Below are positions 29,053 through 38,802 of a stretch of DNA of 64,000 nucleotides, piece after piece. Source of the stretch: Bartonella quintana (GTDB lineage: Bacteria > Pseudomonadota > Alphaproteobacteria > Rhizobiales > Rhizobiaceae); NCBI RefSeq assembly GCF_009936175.1, contig NZ_AP019773.1:1524684-1588683 (forward strand), in the 5' to 3' direction. The notes beneath the pieces are model-generated. The model searched no databases. It was not told the DNA's origin and saw only the letters and a list, made by a program, of their open reading frames with translations. Made by a program: the position numbers and the translations under genes. Every line of letters starts with the position of its first letter. Position 1 is the stretch's first letter.

Positions 29053-29445
29053 ATGAAAAAAAAACCTTTTACTATACGATTTTTCGTCATTTTAAGTCTA
29101 TCACTCTTCGGTTCAATCAATGCCTTTGCTGATTCTTTAATCATTGAGATACCAGATAATCCAGAGCTGATAACTCAGACAAGTTCTTATCAATGTGATA
29201 TGGAAACAAACAAAGAGCATGTTGAAGTAACCTATCTCACTGCCGGCAACATTGCGTTAGTTGATTTCAAATGGAAAGGAAAGCGCATCATAGGTTCCAA
29301 TGTCATTGCTGCTTCTGGAGCAAAATATGTGGGAGGTCCATATATTTGGTGGACAAAAGGAAACGAAGCCTTACTTTATGATCTCGTTAATGATCCAAAA
29401 GAAGAAAAGCCCATCCGCTGTGTAGAAGAAAAAAGCACGGAGTAA
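29053..29445 (+). CDS. MliC-family lysozyme inhibitor
   Basis: A 130-residue exported protein and tandem paralogue of the preceding gene, with the same layout: signal peptide to about residue 27 (NAFA), SSYQCD with the first Cys, then AASGAKYVGGPYIWWTKGNEALLYD and RC near the end. It keeps both conserved motifs of MliC/PliC inhibitors, SGA-x-Y and WWTKG, whose Ser and Lys contact the lysozyme active site in known members. A role in protecting the cell wall from host C-type lysozyme is inferred. No Cys lipobox is present, so it is probably periplasmic (PliC-like). Confidence 0.8.
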   Translation: MKKKPFTIRFFVILSLSLFGSINAFADSLIIEIPDNPELITQTSSYQCDMETNKEHVEVTYLTAGNIALVDFKWKGKRIIGSNVIAASGAKYVGGPYIWWTKGNEALLYDLVNDPKEEKPIRCVEEKSTE

Positions 29446-29480
29446 AATAGAGCTGTTGCATTTCAAAAACTGCGTTGGCT

Positions 29481-29882
29481 TTATTGGCTTTCATCACATA
29501 ATGTTTTTTCTGATTCGGGAAGCTTTTCTTCTGTCTGATGTAATAAAAGAGCCAGCGGCTTTTCTGACTGATCGTCTGAGTGGTGTCGATAAGCCGCTGC
29601 CTGTGAGAGCAACATGGAAGCGACCGGTGCTGTTAGGAGCAAAAAAAGCATCAGCAATATTTCATGAAAAACAAAATGATGATCCACAAGCATTGAGTAA
29701 AGAAACGAAGAAATGAGAATGCTGCCAACGCCCCAGCTTGCAGCCACTGAAAGCATATGCAAACGCTCATAAAAACTGGAAAAACGCACTAAACCTATCG
29801 TTCCTATCAGTGTCAATCCAGATCCCAATATTAAGAAAAAAGTGATAACAATAGCGACTGCAAGCGATACATCATCCTTCAT
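29481..29882 (-). CDS. phaG: Monovalent cation/H+ antiporter subunit G
   Basis: The last subunit of a Mrp/Pha-type cation/proton antiporter. The 133-residue protein has three hydrophobic helices (about 9-30, 44-66, 72-95) and the family segment GSGLTLIGTIGLVRFSSFYERLHMLSVAASWG (about 21-52). The hydrophilic tail after residue 100 is variable. The start overlaps the phaF stop by 4 bases (ATGA). The end faces the convergent MliC genes. Confidence 0.92.
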   Translation of the reverse strand: MKDDVSLAVAIVITFFLILGSGLTLIGTIGLVRFSSFYERLHMLSVAASWGVGSILISSFLYSMLVDHHFVFHEILLMLFLLLTAPVASMLLSQAAAYRHHSDDQSEKPLALLLHQTEEKLPESEKTLCDESQ

Positions 29883-30160
29883 TCAATAACTTCTCCACGC
29901 ATTAAGAACTTCGCCAAAGCGATACTTGAAACAGGACCTAAAAGCCCAATAATGAGAGCCGCTACAAAATAAATAGTTGTTCCTGAGCGAATATCGAATG
30001 TAAGAAACAAAAGAATAGCGGTTATATAAAGAGCATCCAAACCAACGATCCGATCCTGCGCCCGTGGACCACGAATCAACCGAAACAGTGCAAGGATCAT
30101 CGCCACACTTAAAAAAAACTGCGAAAAGAAAAGCCCCCAATAAAGGATCATCATGCTCAT
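29879..30160 (-). CDS. phaF: Monovalent cation/H+ antiporter subunit F
   Basis: A 93-residue membrane subunit with three helices. The family signature RLIRGPRAQDRIVGLDALY (about 27-45) is clear, followed by ILLFLTFDIRSGTTIYFVAALIIGLLGPVSSIALAKFL. It overlaps both neighbours by 4 bases, showing tight translational coupling within the antiporter operon. Confidence 0.93.
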   Translation of the reverse strand: MSMMILYWGLFFSQFFLSVAMILALFRLIRGPRAQDRIVGLDALYITAILLFLTFDIRSGTTIYFVAALIIGLLGPVSSIALAKFLMRGEVIE

Positions 30161-30642
30161 GAGAAAATCTCCAAAAGCAGTTGCTCATACCGTTGTTTGA
30201 TCAACTGTTGGTAATTATATCTATTTTTTAAATTCAAGACATGAAGCAAAAGTTCACCATTTTTTCTATTATAGGCAATCCAAACAGCTCCAGGAGTTGC
30301 TGAAAGTATACAAACTAAAACAGCCAAAGCAATGCGACTTTCAAGCAAAAGAGGGACCACAATAAAACCCGACTGCTGTTCTCGAGATCTTTTTGTTAAA
30401 ACAAACCAAGCTACTGAAACATTTGAGGATATAGAATCTATAAATACTCGAAAAATGAGACGAAAAACCGCCCACCAACTTCTAATAGTGATCTTTTCCG
30501 GTTCAAGAAGCTGCCTCATCCAACCAACAAACAAAGCAATTATAATGCCTAAAAGCAATTGACCCAAATTAAAACCATTTAAAGTCAGCCACATAAAAAC
30601 AATTGCCGCACCGAAAAAAGGGAAAGGACAAAAATATTTCAT
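30157..30642 (-). CDS. phaE: Monovalent cation/H+ antiporter subunit E
   Basis: A 161-residue membrane subunit with N-terminal hydrophobic helices (about 5-40). It has LIFRVFIDSISSNVSVAWFVLTKR (about 63-86) and SRIALAVLVCILSATPGAVWIAY (about 102-124) in the conserved order of the MrpE/PhaE family, and a soluble C-terminal tail (HVLNLKNR). Overlaps of 4 bases on both sides place it inside the same transcription unit as phaD and phaF. Confidence 0.92.
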   Translation of the reverse strand: MKYFCPFPFFGAAIVFMWLTLNGFNLGQLLLGIIIALFVGWMRQLLEPEKITIRSWWAVFRLIFRVFIDSISSNVSVAWFVLTKRSREQQSGFIVVPLLLESRIALAVLVCILSATPGAVWIAYNRKNGELLLHVLNLKNRYNYQQLIKQRYEQLLLEIFS

Positions 30643-32264
30643 CGACTCATTTCCCTCTTTTCGAGAAAAAAATCATCTAAAACGCTCCCAATGTAATTCT
30701 GAGGTTCATACAAAGTCTTAGCAGTTTCATACATATAATGACTAACAGGACCGGCTACAATTGTTATAAGAAAACACAAAGAAAGGAGAACAGCAATAGG
30801 CGCAAATTCTATCACTTGTACACGGGGAACCCTCCCTTCGAGAGAAACCCAAAAAGTTCGAACACCTATTCGTGTCATAGCAATCAAAGTTGCAAAACCA
30901 GACATGATGACAAAAAAAACAAAAAGCCAATCATGGTAAACCGGTAGAGAAGCAGAAAAGTCCTCTTTACTATGATTTAAAACCGCCATGAACATCATAA
31001 ATTTAGCAAAAAAACCAGAAAAAGGCGGCAACCCAATAATCAAAATGGCACAAATACCAAAACAAGCCCCGAGAATCGCCAAGGTTACTGGAAAATAGGT
31101 ACCAACTTCATCTTCTTCCTCATCTTCATCATCGCCATACACTTCCATTGTAACAGTCAAAACATTGGCAGCTATATCTTGACAGCGTTCAACTAACTCC
31201 ACCAGAAGAAAAAAAGCGCCGAGTGCTAAAGTTGAAGAAACAATATAAAAAAGTGCACCTGCTATAAGTGCTATATTGCCAATTCCGATTGTTGCTAACA
31301 ATGTACCAGAAGATACAAGAACGCTATAAGCCGCTAAACGCACCAAGACCTGACTTGCCAATACTCCAATAAAACCAAAAGCCAGAGTGGCAAGTCCACC
31401 ATAAAACAAAATCGCATGACCAAAATGGCTAAAATATCCACTTTCAGGACCAAACCATAGCAGTGTTAAACGTAAAATGATATAAATACCCACCTTGCTT
31501 AAAAGTGCAAAAGAAGCTCCAACGGGCGCTACTGCTGCACTGTAAGTCGGCATCAACCAAAAATTAAGCGGCCACATACCTGCTTTGAGCAAAAAGGCAA
31601 TTCCCAAAAATGCAGCACCTATTTCGAATAAAACAATATCCTCAGCAGCTATATGCTTTATTTTGATAGCTAAATCGGCCATATTAAGAGTGCCCACAAC
31701 TCCATAAATGAGTGCTGTACCAACTAAAAAAAGTAACGAAGCAACAAGATTAACCACAACATAATGCAACCCTGCACGCACACGTGACTGACCAAAACCA
31801 TGCAAAGCAAGCCCATAAGAAGCTGTTAACATAACTTCAAAAAACACAAATAAATTGAACAAGTCACCTGTTAAAAAAGCACCATTTATCCCCACCATGA
31901 AAAATTGCATCAGTGACTGAAAATGAGGACCAGCTTTGTACCAATGAGCTCGCGCAAAAACCAACGCAGCAGTGATTAACAAGCTGGAAAGCAAAAGCAT
32001 CATAGCGCTTAAACGATCAAGAACCAAAACAATTCCGAAGGAAGAGGGCCAATTTCCAAGCCGATAAACATCCAAAGCTGGTGCTATTTTAAGAGTACGA
32101 ATAATCAATAAAACAGCAATAACAACCAACAATCCAGCAGAAAAAAGGCTTATTAATGATTTAAGTTTTGAACGGCGTTCATCATAGAAAAGAAGAAGTG
32201 CTCCAGTAATTAGTGGCAAAAGGATAGGCAAAATAAGGAGATGATGTACCCCAATTTTCATCAC
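30639..32264 (-). CDS. phaD: Monovalent cation/H+ antiporter subunit D
   Basis: A proton-conducting subunit homologous to NuoM/NuoN, 541 residues with about 14 membrane helices. Typical features include the GDLFNLFVFFEVMLTASYGL segment (about 133-152), with its conserved Glu, and LLKAGMWPLNFWLMPTYSAAVAPVGA (about 225-250), with a membrane Lys. An unusually acidic loop, GDDEDEEEDE (about 375-384), precedes the last helices and is not standard for the family. It overlaps phaC and phaE by 4 bases each. Confidence 0.94.
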   Translation of the reverse strand: MMKIGVHHLLILPILLPLITGALLLFYDERRSKLKSLISLFSAGLLVVIAVLLIIRTLKIAPALDVYRLGNWPSSFGIVLVLDRLSAMMLLLSSLLITAALVFARAHWYKAGPHFQSLMQFFMVGINGAFLTGDLFNLFVFFEVMLTASYGLALHGFGQSRVRAGLHYVVVNLVASLLFLVGTALIYGVVGTLNMADLAIKIKHIAAEDIVLFEIGAAFLGIAFLLKAGMWPLNFWLMPTYSAAVAPVGASFALLSKVGIYIILRLTLLWFGPESGYFSHFGHAILFYGGLATLAFGFIGVLASQVLVRLAAYSVLVSSGTLLATIGIGNIALIAGALFYIVSSTLALGAFFLLVELVERCQDIAANVLTVTMEVYGDDEDEEEDEVGTYFPVTLAILGACFGICAILIIGLPPFSGFFAKFMMFMAVLNHSKEDFSASLPVYHDWLFVFFVIMSGFATLIAMTRIGVRTFWVSLEGRVPRVQVIEFAPIAVLLSLCFLITIVAGPVSHYMYETAKTLYEPQNYIGSVLDDFFLEKREMSR

Positions 32265-32602
32265 TGAACCTCACGTCCATCAACGTGATCTGAACCCGTT
32301 AAACCGCGTGAAACCAGAAGGATAACCAAAAACAAAGCTGTCGTTGCAAAACTAATCACAATTGCGGTTAAAACCAAGGCCTGTGGGAGAGGATCGACAT
32401 AATTAGCTGGATTGATAACAGTAGTAGGATCAACAATTGGCGCAGCATTACTGCGCGGTCTACTCATTGAAAACATGAAAAGATTGACACCATAGGAGAT
32501 TAAAGACAAACCAAGAATGACCTGAAAAGTTCGTGGACGTAAAACAAGCCAAATGCCTGATCCGATAAGAACACCGATGCCTAAAGAAAGAACAATTTCC
32601 AT
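32261..32602 (-). CDS. phaC: Monovalent cation/H+ antiporter subunit C
   Basis: A 113-residue NuoK-like subunit with three helices. It has GIGVLIGSGIWLVLRPRTFQVILGLSLISYGVNLFMF (about 7-43) and DPLPQALVLTAIVISFATTALFLVIL (about 70-95), both diagnostic of MrpC/PhaC. The ATG shares one base with the phaA stop codon (TAATG), and the end overlaps phaD. The gene symbol means the antiporter subunit, not polyhydroxyalkanoate synthase. Confidence 0.93.
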   Translation of the reverse strand: MEIVLSLGIGVLIGSGIWLVLRPRTFQVILGLSLISYGVNLFMFSMSRPRSNAAPIVDPTTVINPANYVDPLPQALVLTAIVISFATTALFLVILLVSRGLTGSDHVDGREVQ

Positions 32603-35523
32603 TAATTCTCCTTCTCTCTCGAAACAGGTTTTTTACCGATTCGGTAACTACGAATCGACTGATGTGCCAGCGCAATTAAAATGAGAACAGTTGCTCCCAA
32701 CACAAGAGAAAGCACACCAAAATCAAACAAAAAAGCAGATGCCATTGGAACATTTCCAATTAACGGAAGATACGTATATTGAAAAAAGGACGTTAAAAAA
32801 GGATACCCAAAAAACCAAGCCCCTATTCCCGTTGCTACGGACAACAATAAGCCAAAGCCCATCCAGCGCAAAGGCAAAACCCTTAAATGGTTTTCTACCC
32901 AACGAATATCACGTGCAAGATATTGTAAAATAAAGCCTATCGCTAAAGTCACACCACCAACAAATCCGCCTCCTGGGAGATCATGCCCTCGCAAGAATAA
33001 ATAAATAGAAAAAACAATAATAACTGAAAAGAGCCACTCCGTAATAACACCAGGAACAGCTAGATAATTCAATATTGTATCCCCCACATTCTGACCAGGC
33101 TGTGCCATATCAAAAGCTTTCTGAACACGTTGCTGAAAAGGCGCATCAATACTTTCAGGAGCAGGACGAAACCGTCGCAAAAGAGCAAAAACAGTGAGAG
33201 AAACAACACCCAAAACCACAATTTCCCCCATAGTATCAAAACCACGGAAATCAACCAACAAAACATTTACAACATTGCGACCACCAGCACTGCAGTAAGC
33301 ATGAGTCAGAAAAAAATCAGAAACTGTCTGACCTTGAGGGCGTGTCATCACTGCAAAAGAAAGCCATGCTACACCAGCACCTCCCACAAGTGCTATGACG
33401 AAATCACGGACACGACGTAAGCGAACAAAAAAACGAACGGACATTGGAACAGGATGATGCAAACGTTTAGGCAACCACCGCAAACCAAGCAATAATAAGA
33501 CAACTGTCACAACTTCAACCACCAGTTGTGTTATCGCTAAATCAGGTGCAGAAAGCCATAAAAAAGTCGCACAAGTCATCAAACCAGCTCCCCCTAACAA
33601 CATGAGTGATGCAAAACGATGAAACTTTGCTTGCCAAGCAACTAAAAGCGCACATAATCCGCCAACCAACCAAAGAGCGAGAAAAGGAATATCAAGAGGA
33701 AAAAGTGGTAATGGCCCCGCTGAAATGAAACCATCCCACCAAAGTAAAAGACCAACAAATGCAAAACACACAAAAAAAATACAGTGCAACTGTATCTGCA
33801 AACAGCGTGTTGACAAAGCAGATTCCACTGCACGTGCCCATTTCCAAGAAATAATCACGAGAATGCGTTCAAAAATACGTGGCCCTTTCAAATGACGAAA
33901 AAAAGGGGCTCCATCATCACAGGATAAAAAATAACGATGTCCGACAGCATAGAGTAATCCGCCTCCTAATAAAGCAACAAAGCTCATCATTAATGGAGTA
34001 TTAAACCCATGCCAAACAACCAAACTATAAGGGATTGTCATCGGTCCTAAAACAGATACGACTGCATTATCTAAAATGGGCCCTATTGTGAAATTAGGCA
34101 AAATACCAACCGCCAAACAAATAAACACCAAAAATTCCATTGGTAAACGCATAAAATGTGGTGGTTCATGTGGAGTTTTGGGTAAGTTGATAGGTTTTGG
34201 TCCTAAAAAAACACCATGAATAAAGCGTACAGAATAGGTGACACTAAATAGGCTAGCAAGCGTTGCCACATAAGGTGCAATCCAATCGAGCCATGATTCC
34301 ATATGTTTTTCAACAGCTTCAGCAAAGAACATTTCTTTTGATAAAAAACCATTCAGCAAAGGAACTCCGGCCATAGCTGCACTCGCCACCAAAGCGAGAG
34401 TTGCTGTAATAGGCATAGAGCGATAAAGACCTGTCAGCTTACGCATATCACGTGTCCCCGTTTCGTGATCAATAATGCCAGCTGCCATAAATAAAGAAGC
34501 TTTAAAAGTAGCATGATTGGCCATATGAAAGATCGCCGCAACACATGCAAGTGGACTATCAAGACTTAAAAGCGTTGTAATCAATCCAAGATGACTAATG
34601 GTTGAGTAAGCAAGCAGACCTTTTAGATCTTGCTGAAACATAGAAAAATAAGCGCCAAGCAGCAGTGTAGAGAGTCCTGAAAAACCAACCAGCCAAAACC
34701 AGGATTCTGTCCCGGATAATACTGGCCATAAACGAACAAGCAAAAACAACCCTGCTTTTACCATTGTCGCCGAATGCAAATAAGATGATACAGGTGTTGG
34801 AGCAGCCATCGCATTAGGCAACCAAAAATGAAACGGAAACTGTGCGCTTTTTGTTAATCCTCCCAATAAAATACAAATAAGGACAGAACCATAAAGAGGA
34901 TTTGACCGGATCATATCTCCAGACTGCAATACCTTATCCAAATCAAAACTGCCAACGATATACCCAATCAATAAAACCCCAATAAAAAGGGCAAAACCAC
35001 CAAAACCTGTGATTGTTAAAGCCATACGTGCACCATCACGCGCGCTTGCATTATGGTACCAATAGCCAATCAACAAAAAAGAAAAAACACTGGTGAGTTC
35101 CCAGAAAACTACCAAAAAAACGAGATTACCCGACAAGACTATTCCTGTCATTGAACCCATAAAAGCTAAAAAAAAGGCAAAAAATCGCGGTACGGAATCC
35201 GCCGGATCCATGTAATAACGCGCATAGACGACAACAAGCAACCCAATTCCTGTAATGAGCAAGCAAAAAAGCCACGACAAACCATCCATACGAAGAATCA
35301 AATTACTCCCCCATTCTGGAAGCCAAGAAATATCTAAACGCACCACACGGTTTCCGTGAACTGCTGGATAAAGCATTATTGTAAAAAGAAGCCCGAACAG
35401 TGCAATAACCCCAGCAAACCACGCTTCATTATTTTTTGCTGTCGAACGAAAAAAGCTAATAACAGCACTTCCAGCGAAGGGAAGCAAAACCAGCAATATC
35501 AACATTGCTTCCCATGTTGTCAT
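32602..35523 (-). CDS. phaA: Monovalent cation/H+ antiporter subunit A, fused A-B type
   Basis: A 973-residue protein that joins two subunits. Residues 1 to about 780 are MrpA-like, with NuoL-like helices, the VVFWELTSVFSFLLIGYWYH segment (about 138-157), the TKSAQFPFHFWLPNAMAAPTPVSSYLHSATMVKAG segment (about 219-253) and the C-terminal MrpA domain ALWLVGGLCALL. Residues from about 825 are MrpB-like: FSVIIVFSIYLFLRGHDLPGGGFVGG. The fusion gives a six-gene operon of the group 2 Mrp/Pha type used for K+ or Na+ efflux and pH tolerance in rhizobia. It is the first gene of the operon. Confidence 0.95.
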   Translation of the reverse strand: MTTWEAMLILLVLLPFAGSAVISFFRSTAKNNEAWFAGVIALFGLLFTIMLYPAVHGNRVVRLDISWLPEWGSNLILRMDGLSWLFCLLITGIGLLVVVYARYYMDPADSVPRFFAFFLAFMGSMTGIVLSGNLVFLVVFWELTSVFSFLLIGYWYHNASARDGARMALTITGFGGFALFIGVLLIGYIVGSFDLDKVLQSGDMIRSNPLYGSVLICILLGGLTKSAQFPFHFWLPNAMAAPTPVSSYLHSATMVKAGLFLLVRLWPVLSGTESWFWLVGFSGLSTLLLGAYFSMFQQDLKGLLAYSTISHLGLITTLLSLDSPLACVAAIFHMANHATFKASLFMAAGIIDHETGTRDMRKLTGLYRSMPITATLALVASAAMAGVPLLNGFLSKEMFFAEAVEKHMESWLDWIAPYVATLASLFSVTYSVRFIHGVFLGPKPINLPKTPHEPPHFMRLPMEFLVFICLAVGILPNFTIGPILDNAVVSVLGPMTIPYSLVVWHGFNTPLMMSFVALLGGGLLYAVGHRYFLSCDDGAPFFRHLKGPRIFERILVIISWKWARAVESALSTRCLQIQLHCIFFVCFAFVGLLLWWDGFISAGPLPLFPLDIPFLALWLVGGLCALLVAWQAKFHRFASLMLLGGAGLMTCATFLWLSAPDLAITQLVVEVVTVVLLLLGLRWLPKRLHHPVPMSVRFFVRLRRVRDFVIALVGGAGVAWLSFAVMTRPQGQTVSDFFLTHAYCSAGGRNVVNVLLVDFRGFDTMGEIVVLGVVSLTVFALLRRFRPAPESIDAPFQQRVQKAFDMAQPGQNVGDTILNYLAVPGVITEWLFSVIIVFSIYLFLRGHDLPGGGFVGGVTLAIGFILQYLARDIRWVENHLRVLPLRWMGFGLLLSVATGIGAWFFGYPFLTSFFQYTYLPLIGNVPMASAFLFDFGVLSLVLGATVLILIALAHQSIRSYRIGKKPVSREKEN

Positions 35524-35719
35524 TCTTTAAGCTCCGTCTTGGCTTTAACATTTTGTTGATGACAAAATGAAAATTTACATTTTTATCACCCCATTTTGCC
35601 CTTACAATAATAAGATTTAATAAACCTTAAAAATATTTAAAATTTTTACAAAACAACCATTGGATGAAAAACTGCTCAACACACAAAATGTCTTAAAAAA
35701 TTTTCATCTTTAACATTTT

Positions 35720-36205
35720 CTATCCCTTAAAAAAGTGAGAAAGACACTGCTTACGAGGTCCATGAAAAGGCTGATAGCTATTATCATTTTTATTGTAAGA
35801 ACGATAACGCGCACGACAAGAATCAACATGTTGTTTGAGCATCCATGGCTCTTTTTTCTCTGAAGAAGAAATCAAAAGCATTTTTTTCGAAGCTAATATT
35901 GCTTTTAATGGCACATGCTTTGTATTTAGATGTGGAAATGCAACGAATGCCGTTTTAGGATACCACCAATCGTCACTATATTTACGATAACCGCGTCGAT
36001 AATGACGATAGCCTTTGAAACCGTTAAGTTCCCTGCGCCCTGTAAAAATTAAAGGAGCCACATTTTCTTGAACTGGAGATGCGTGAGATGCCTTAACTTC
36101 AGTATCGCTTTTTTGCGCAGAATCAGTGATATTGGTTACTATTGTAAAAACACTTCCGATGAGTGCAATAATCAAAGCATAATACGAACTCTTCATTATA
36201 GGCAT
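35720..36205 (-). CDS. BA14K-like exported protein
   Basis: A protein of about 161 residues with an N-terminal hydrophobic segment (ALIIALIGSVFTIVTNI, about 10-26) that is a signal or anchor. The C-terminus holds the BA14K motif, HVDSCRARYRSYNKNDNSYQ followed by PFHGPRKQC (about 126-154), known from the Brucella 14-kDa immunoreactive protein and its rhizobial relatives. A Tyr/Arg-rich patch, GYRHYRRGYRKYSDDWWYP, precedes it (about 64-82). The biochemical function is not settled; lectin-like activity has been proposed for the Brucella protein. It stands alone. Confidence 0.78.
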   Translation of the reverse strand: MPIMKSSYYALIIALIGSVFTIVTNITDSAQKSDTEVKASHASPVQENVAPLIFTGRRELNGFKGYRHYRRGYRKYSDDWWYPKTAFVAFPHLNTKHVPLKAILASKKMLLISSSEKKEPWMLKQHVDSCRARYRSYNKNDNSYQPFHGPRKQCLSHFFKG

Positions 36206-36376
36206 AACACAAATCTCACAAAAAACGAACCAAAATTAGATTCCAGACAATCTCTCTATCACTAAACGATACGCAGATTCTCTTTTATGCTTCTTTTTCA
36301 CTTGAGACATTCTGCTACTCCATGTACTAAACGTTGATCTCAAGAATAAGATCCTTCAAAAATGAATGGATAAACA

Positions 36377-37474
36377 ATGATTAGAACTCCCTATTATCTT
36401 ATCGATAAATCTAAACTCATAAGGAATATGGAAATCATCACTCGCGTAAGAGAAATGTCAGGAGCAAAAATTTTGCTGGCTTTGAAATGCTTTGCTACGT
36501 GGAGTCTTTTCGATTTAATGTCCGAGTATATGGATGGAACAACATCATCATCGCTGTATGAACTGCGTTTAGGAAGAGAAAAATTTGGTAAAGAAACTCA
36601 TGCTTATTCAGTTGCCTGGGCAGATGATGAAATTGATGAAGTTTGTAATTATGCCGATAAAATTATCTTTAATTCCATCCAACAGCTTCAACGTTTTTCT
36701 AAAACACCAAAAACTATTCAACGGGGTTTAAGGTTAAATCCAGGAATCAGTGCATCAAACTTTGATCTTGCAAACCCCTCTCGCCCTTTTAGCCGCTTAG
36801 GCGAAACTAACCAAAGCGCTATTAAAAAAATTTTGCCTCTCATCAATGGCTTAATGATCCACAATAACTGTGAAAATGCTGATTTTAATCTTTTCGACAA
36901 AATGCTTAGTCATATGGAAGAACAATTCGCAGAACTCTTTGCTGCGGTTGACTGGATAAGTCTTGGAGGTGGAATCCATTTTACGGCTGAAAATTATCCT
37001 CTAGAAACTTTTGCAGAACGCCTAAAACACTTTTCAAAAACCTATGGAGTCACCATTTTTCTAGAACCAGGAGAAGCTGCTATTACCAAAAGCACGACAC
37101 TAGAAGTAAGTGTACTTGACACATTGGAGAATGAAAAAAAACTCGCTATCGTTGATAGCTCAACAGAAGCCCATATGCTTGATCTTTTAATTTATCGTGA
37201 AAACGCCAAACTAGAACCCAATCAAGGTCCCCATGAAATTATGGTTTGCGGAAAATCTTGTCTTGCTGGTGATATTTTTGGAACATTTCGGTTCCCTGAA
37301 CCCCTTAAAATAGGTGATAGATTATCTTTTCAAGATGCTGCAGGCTATACAATGGTCAAAAAGAACTGGTTTAATGGCCTTCAAATGCCTGCCATTGTCG
37401 TTAAAGAATCTAGCGGAGCTCTAATAATTCAACGCCAATTTAGCTATAATGATTACCAAAAAAGCCTTTCATAA
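36377..37474 (+). CDS. nspC: Carboxynorspermidine decarboxylase
   Basis: A PLP-dependent alanine-racemase-fold decarboxylase of 365 residues that converts carboxy(nor)spermidine to (nor)spermidine. The PLP lysine lies in LLALKCFATWSLFDLMS (about 32-48), the phosphate-binding region is SLGGGIHF (about 195-202) and EPGEAAI is near 235. The catalytic-partner segment CGKSCLAGDIFG lies near 290. It forms an operon with the dehydrogenase gene 59 bases downstream, which makes its substrate. Together they provide spermidine synthesis without S-adenosylmethionine decarboxylase. Confidence 0.92.
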   Translation: MIRTPYYLIDKSKLIRNMEIITRVREMSGAKILLALKCFATWSLFDLMSEYMDGTTSSSLYELRLGREKFGKETHAYSVAWADDEIDEVCNYADKIIFNSIQQLQRFSKTPKTIQRGLRLNPGISASNFDLANPSRPFSRLGETNQSAIKKILPLINGLMIHNNCENADFNLFDKMLSHMEEQFAELFAAVDWISLGGGIHFTAENYPLETFAERLKHFSKTYGVTIFLEPGEAAITKSTTLEVSVLDTLENEKKLAIVDSSTEAHMLDLLIYRENAKLEPNQGPHEIMVCGKSCLAGDIFGTFRFPEPLKIGDRLSFQDAAGYTMVKKNWFNGLQMPAIVVKESSGALIIQRQFSYNDYQKSLS

Positions 37475-37533
37475 CGCAAATCATATACAAAAAAACCATC
37501 ATGCGGCAATATTAAGAAGGAGATAACCCCAAA

Positions 37534-38772
37534 ATGAAGAAAAATGTTCTTATTATTGGTGCCGGAGGTGTTGCACAAGTTGTTACGCATAAATGCGCAC
37601 AAAACAACGATGTTCTCGGTGAAATTCATATCGCTTCACGAACACTTAAAAAATGTGAAACAATTGTTAAATCCATTAAAGACAAAAAAGCGATGAAAGT
37701 AGAAGGCATTCTTAAAAGCCATCCACTCAATGCAATGAATGTTGCAGAAACTGTACAACTCATTCAAAAAACCAAATGCGAAATTGTTATCAATGTTGGC
37801 TCCTCTTTTCTTAATATGTCTGTTCTCTCAGCTTGTATCGAAACTAAATGTGCTTATATCGATACCGCAATTCATGAAGACGCTTTGAAAATTTGTGAAA
37901 CACCTCCCTGGTATGGCAATTATGAATGGCCGCGACGTCAAGAATGTAGAAATGCTGGCATAACAGCCATTTTAGGTGCAGGCTTTGATCCTGGTGTTGT
38001 TAATGCTTATGCAGCGTTAGCGCGTGATGATTATTTCGACAAAATCACCGATATTGATATTATTGATATTAATGCCGGAAACCATGGGCGTTGGTTTGCT
38101 ACAAATTTTGATCCGGAAATTAACTTTCGCGAATTTACAGGACAGGTATGGTCATGGCAAAATAAAAAATGGACTTCTAATCAAATGTTTGAAGTCAGCC
38201 GTGAATGGGATCTCCCCGTTGTTGGAAAACAAAAAACCTATATGACGGGGCATGATGAGATTCATTCATTATCTAAAAATCTTGATGTTCCAAATATTCG
38301 ATTCTGGATGGGATTTAGTGAACGTTACATAACCGTTTTTACCGTTTTGAAAAATCTTGGACTCTTATCAGAACAACCAATTAAAACAGCAGAGGGTCAA
38401 GAAGTCGTCCCTTTAAAAGTCGTAAAAGCCGTCTTGCCGAATCCAGCTTCTTTAGCGCCAGACTATACAGGAAAAACCTGCATTGGAGATCTTATTAAAG
38501 GCGAAAAAGGTGGAAAACCAAGAGAAGTTTTTATTTATAATATAACTGATCACAAACAAGCCTTCAATGAAACCGGTGCACAAGGTATTTCCTATACAGC
38601 TGGTGTACCAGCAGCTGCTGCTGCTCTTCTTATTGCCACTGGCGATTGGGATGTTAAAACCATGGTAAACATAGAAGAATTACCACCGCATCCCTTCCTC
38701 AAATATCTCGATTATATGGGACTTTCTACCTGCATAAGAGAGCAACAAGAAGAGAGAAAATTACAGTTTTAA
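37534..38772 (+). CDS. Carboxynorspermidine/carboxyspermidine dehydrogenase
   Basis: A saccharopine-dehydrogenase-like enzyme of 412 residues that reductively joins aspartate semialdehyde to putrescine or diaminopropane. The N-terminal Rossmann motif is VLIIGAGGVAQVVTHK (about 4-19), IASRTLKKC follows at about 32-40, and AILGAGFDPGVVNAY is at about 146-160. The ATG has AAGGAG about 10 bases upstream. Pairing with nspC supports the carboxy(nor)spermidine route. The exact polyamine product cannot be read from the sequence. A strong terminator follows 30 bases after the stop. Confidence 0.9.
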   Translation: MKKNVLIIGAGGVAQVVTHKCAQNNDVLGEIHIASRTLKKCETIVKSIKDKKAMKVEGILKSHPLNAMNVAETVQLIQKTKCEIVINVGSSFLNMSVLSACIETKCAYIDTAIHEDALKICETPPWYGNYEWPRRQECRNAGITAILGAGFDPGVVNAYAALARDDYFDKITDIDIIDINAGNHGRWFATNFDPEINFREFTGQVWSWQNKKWTSNQMFEVSREWDLPVVGKQKTYMTGHDEIHSLSKNLDVPNIRFWMGFSERYITVFTVLKNLGLLSEQPIKTAEGQEVVPLKVVKAVLPNPASLAPDYTGKTCIGDLIKGEKGGKPREVFIYNITDHKQAFNETGAQGISYTAGVPAAAAALLIATGDWDVKTMVNIEELPPHPFLKYLDYMGLSTCIREQQEERKLQF

Positions 38773-38802
38773 ATTTATTTTTATATAAGAAGAAAGATAC
38801 AG

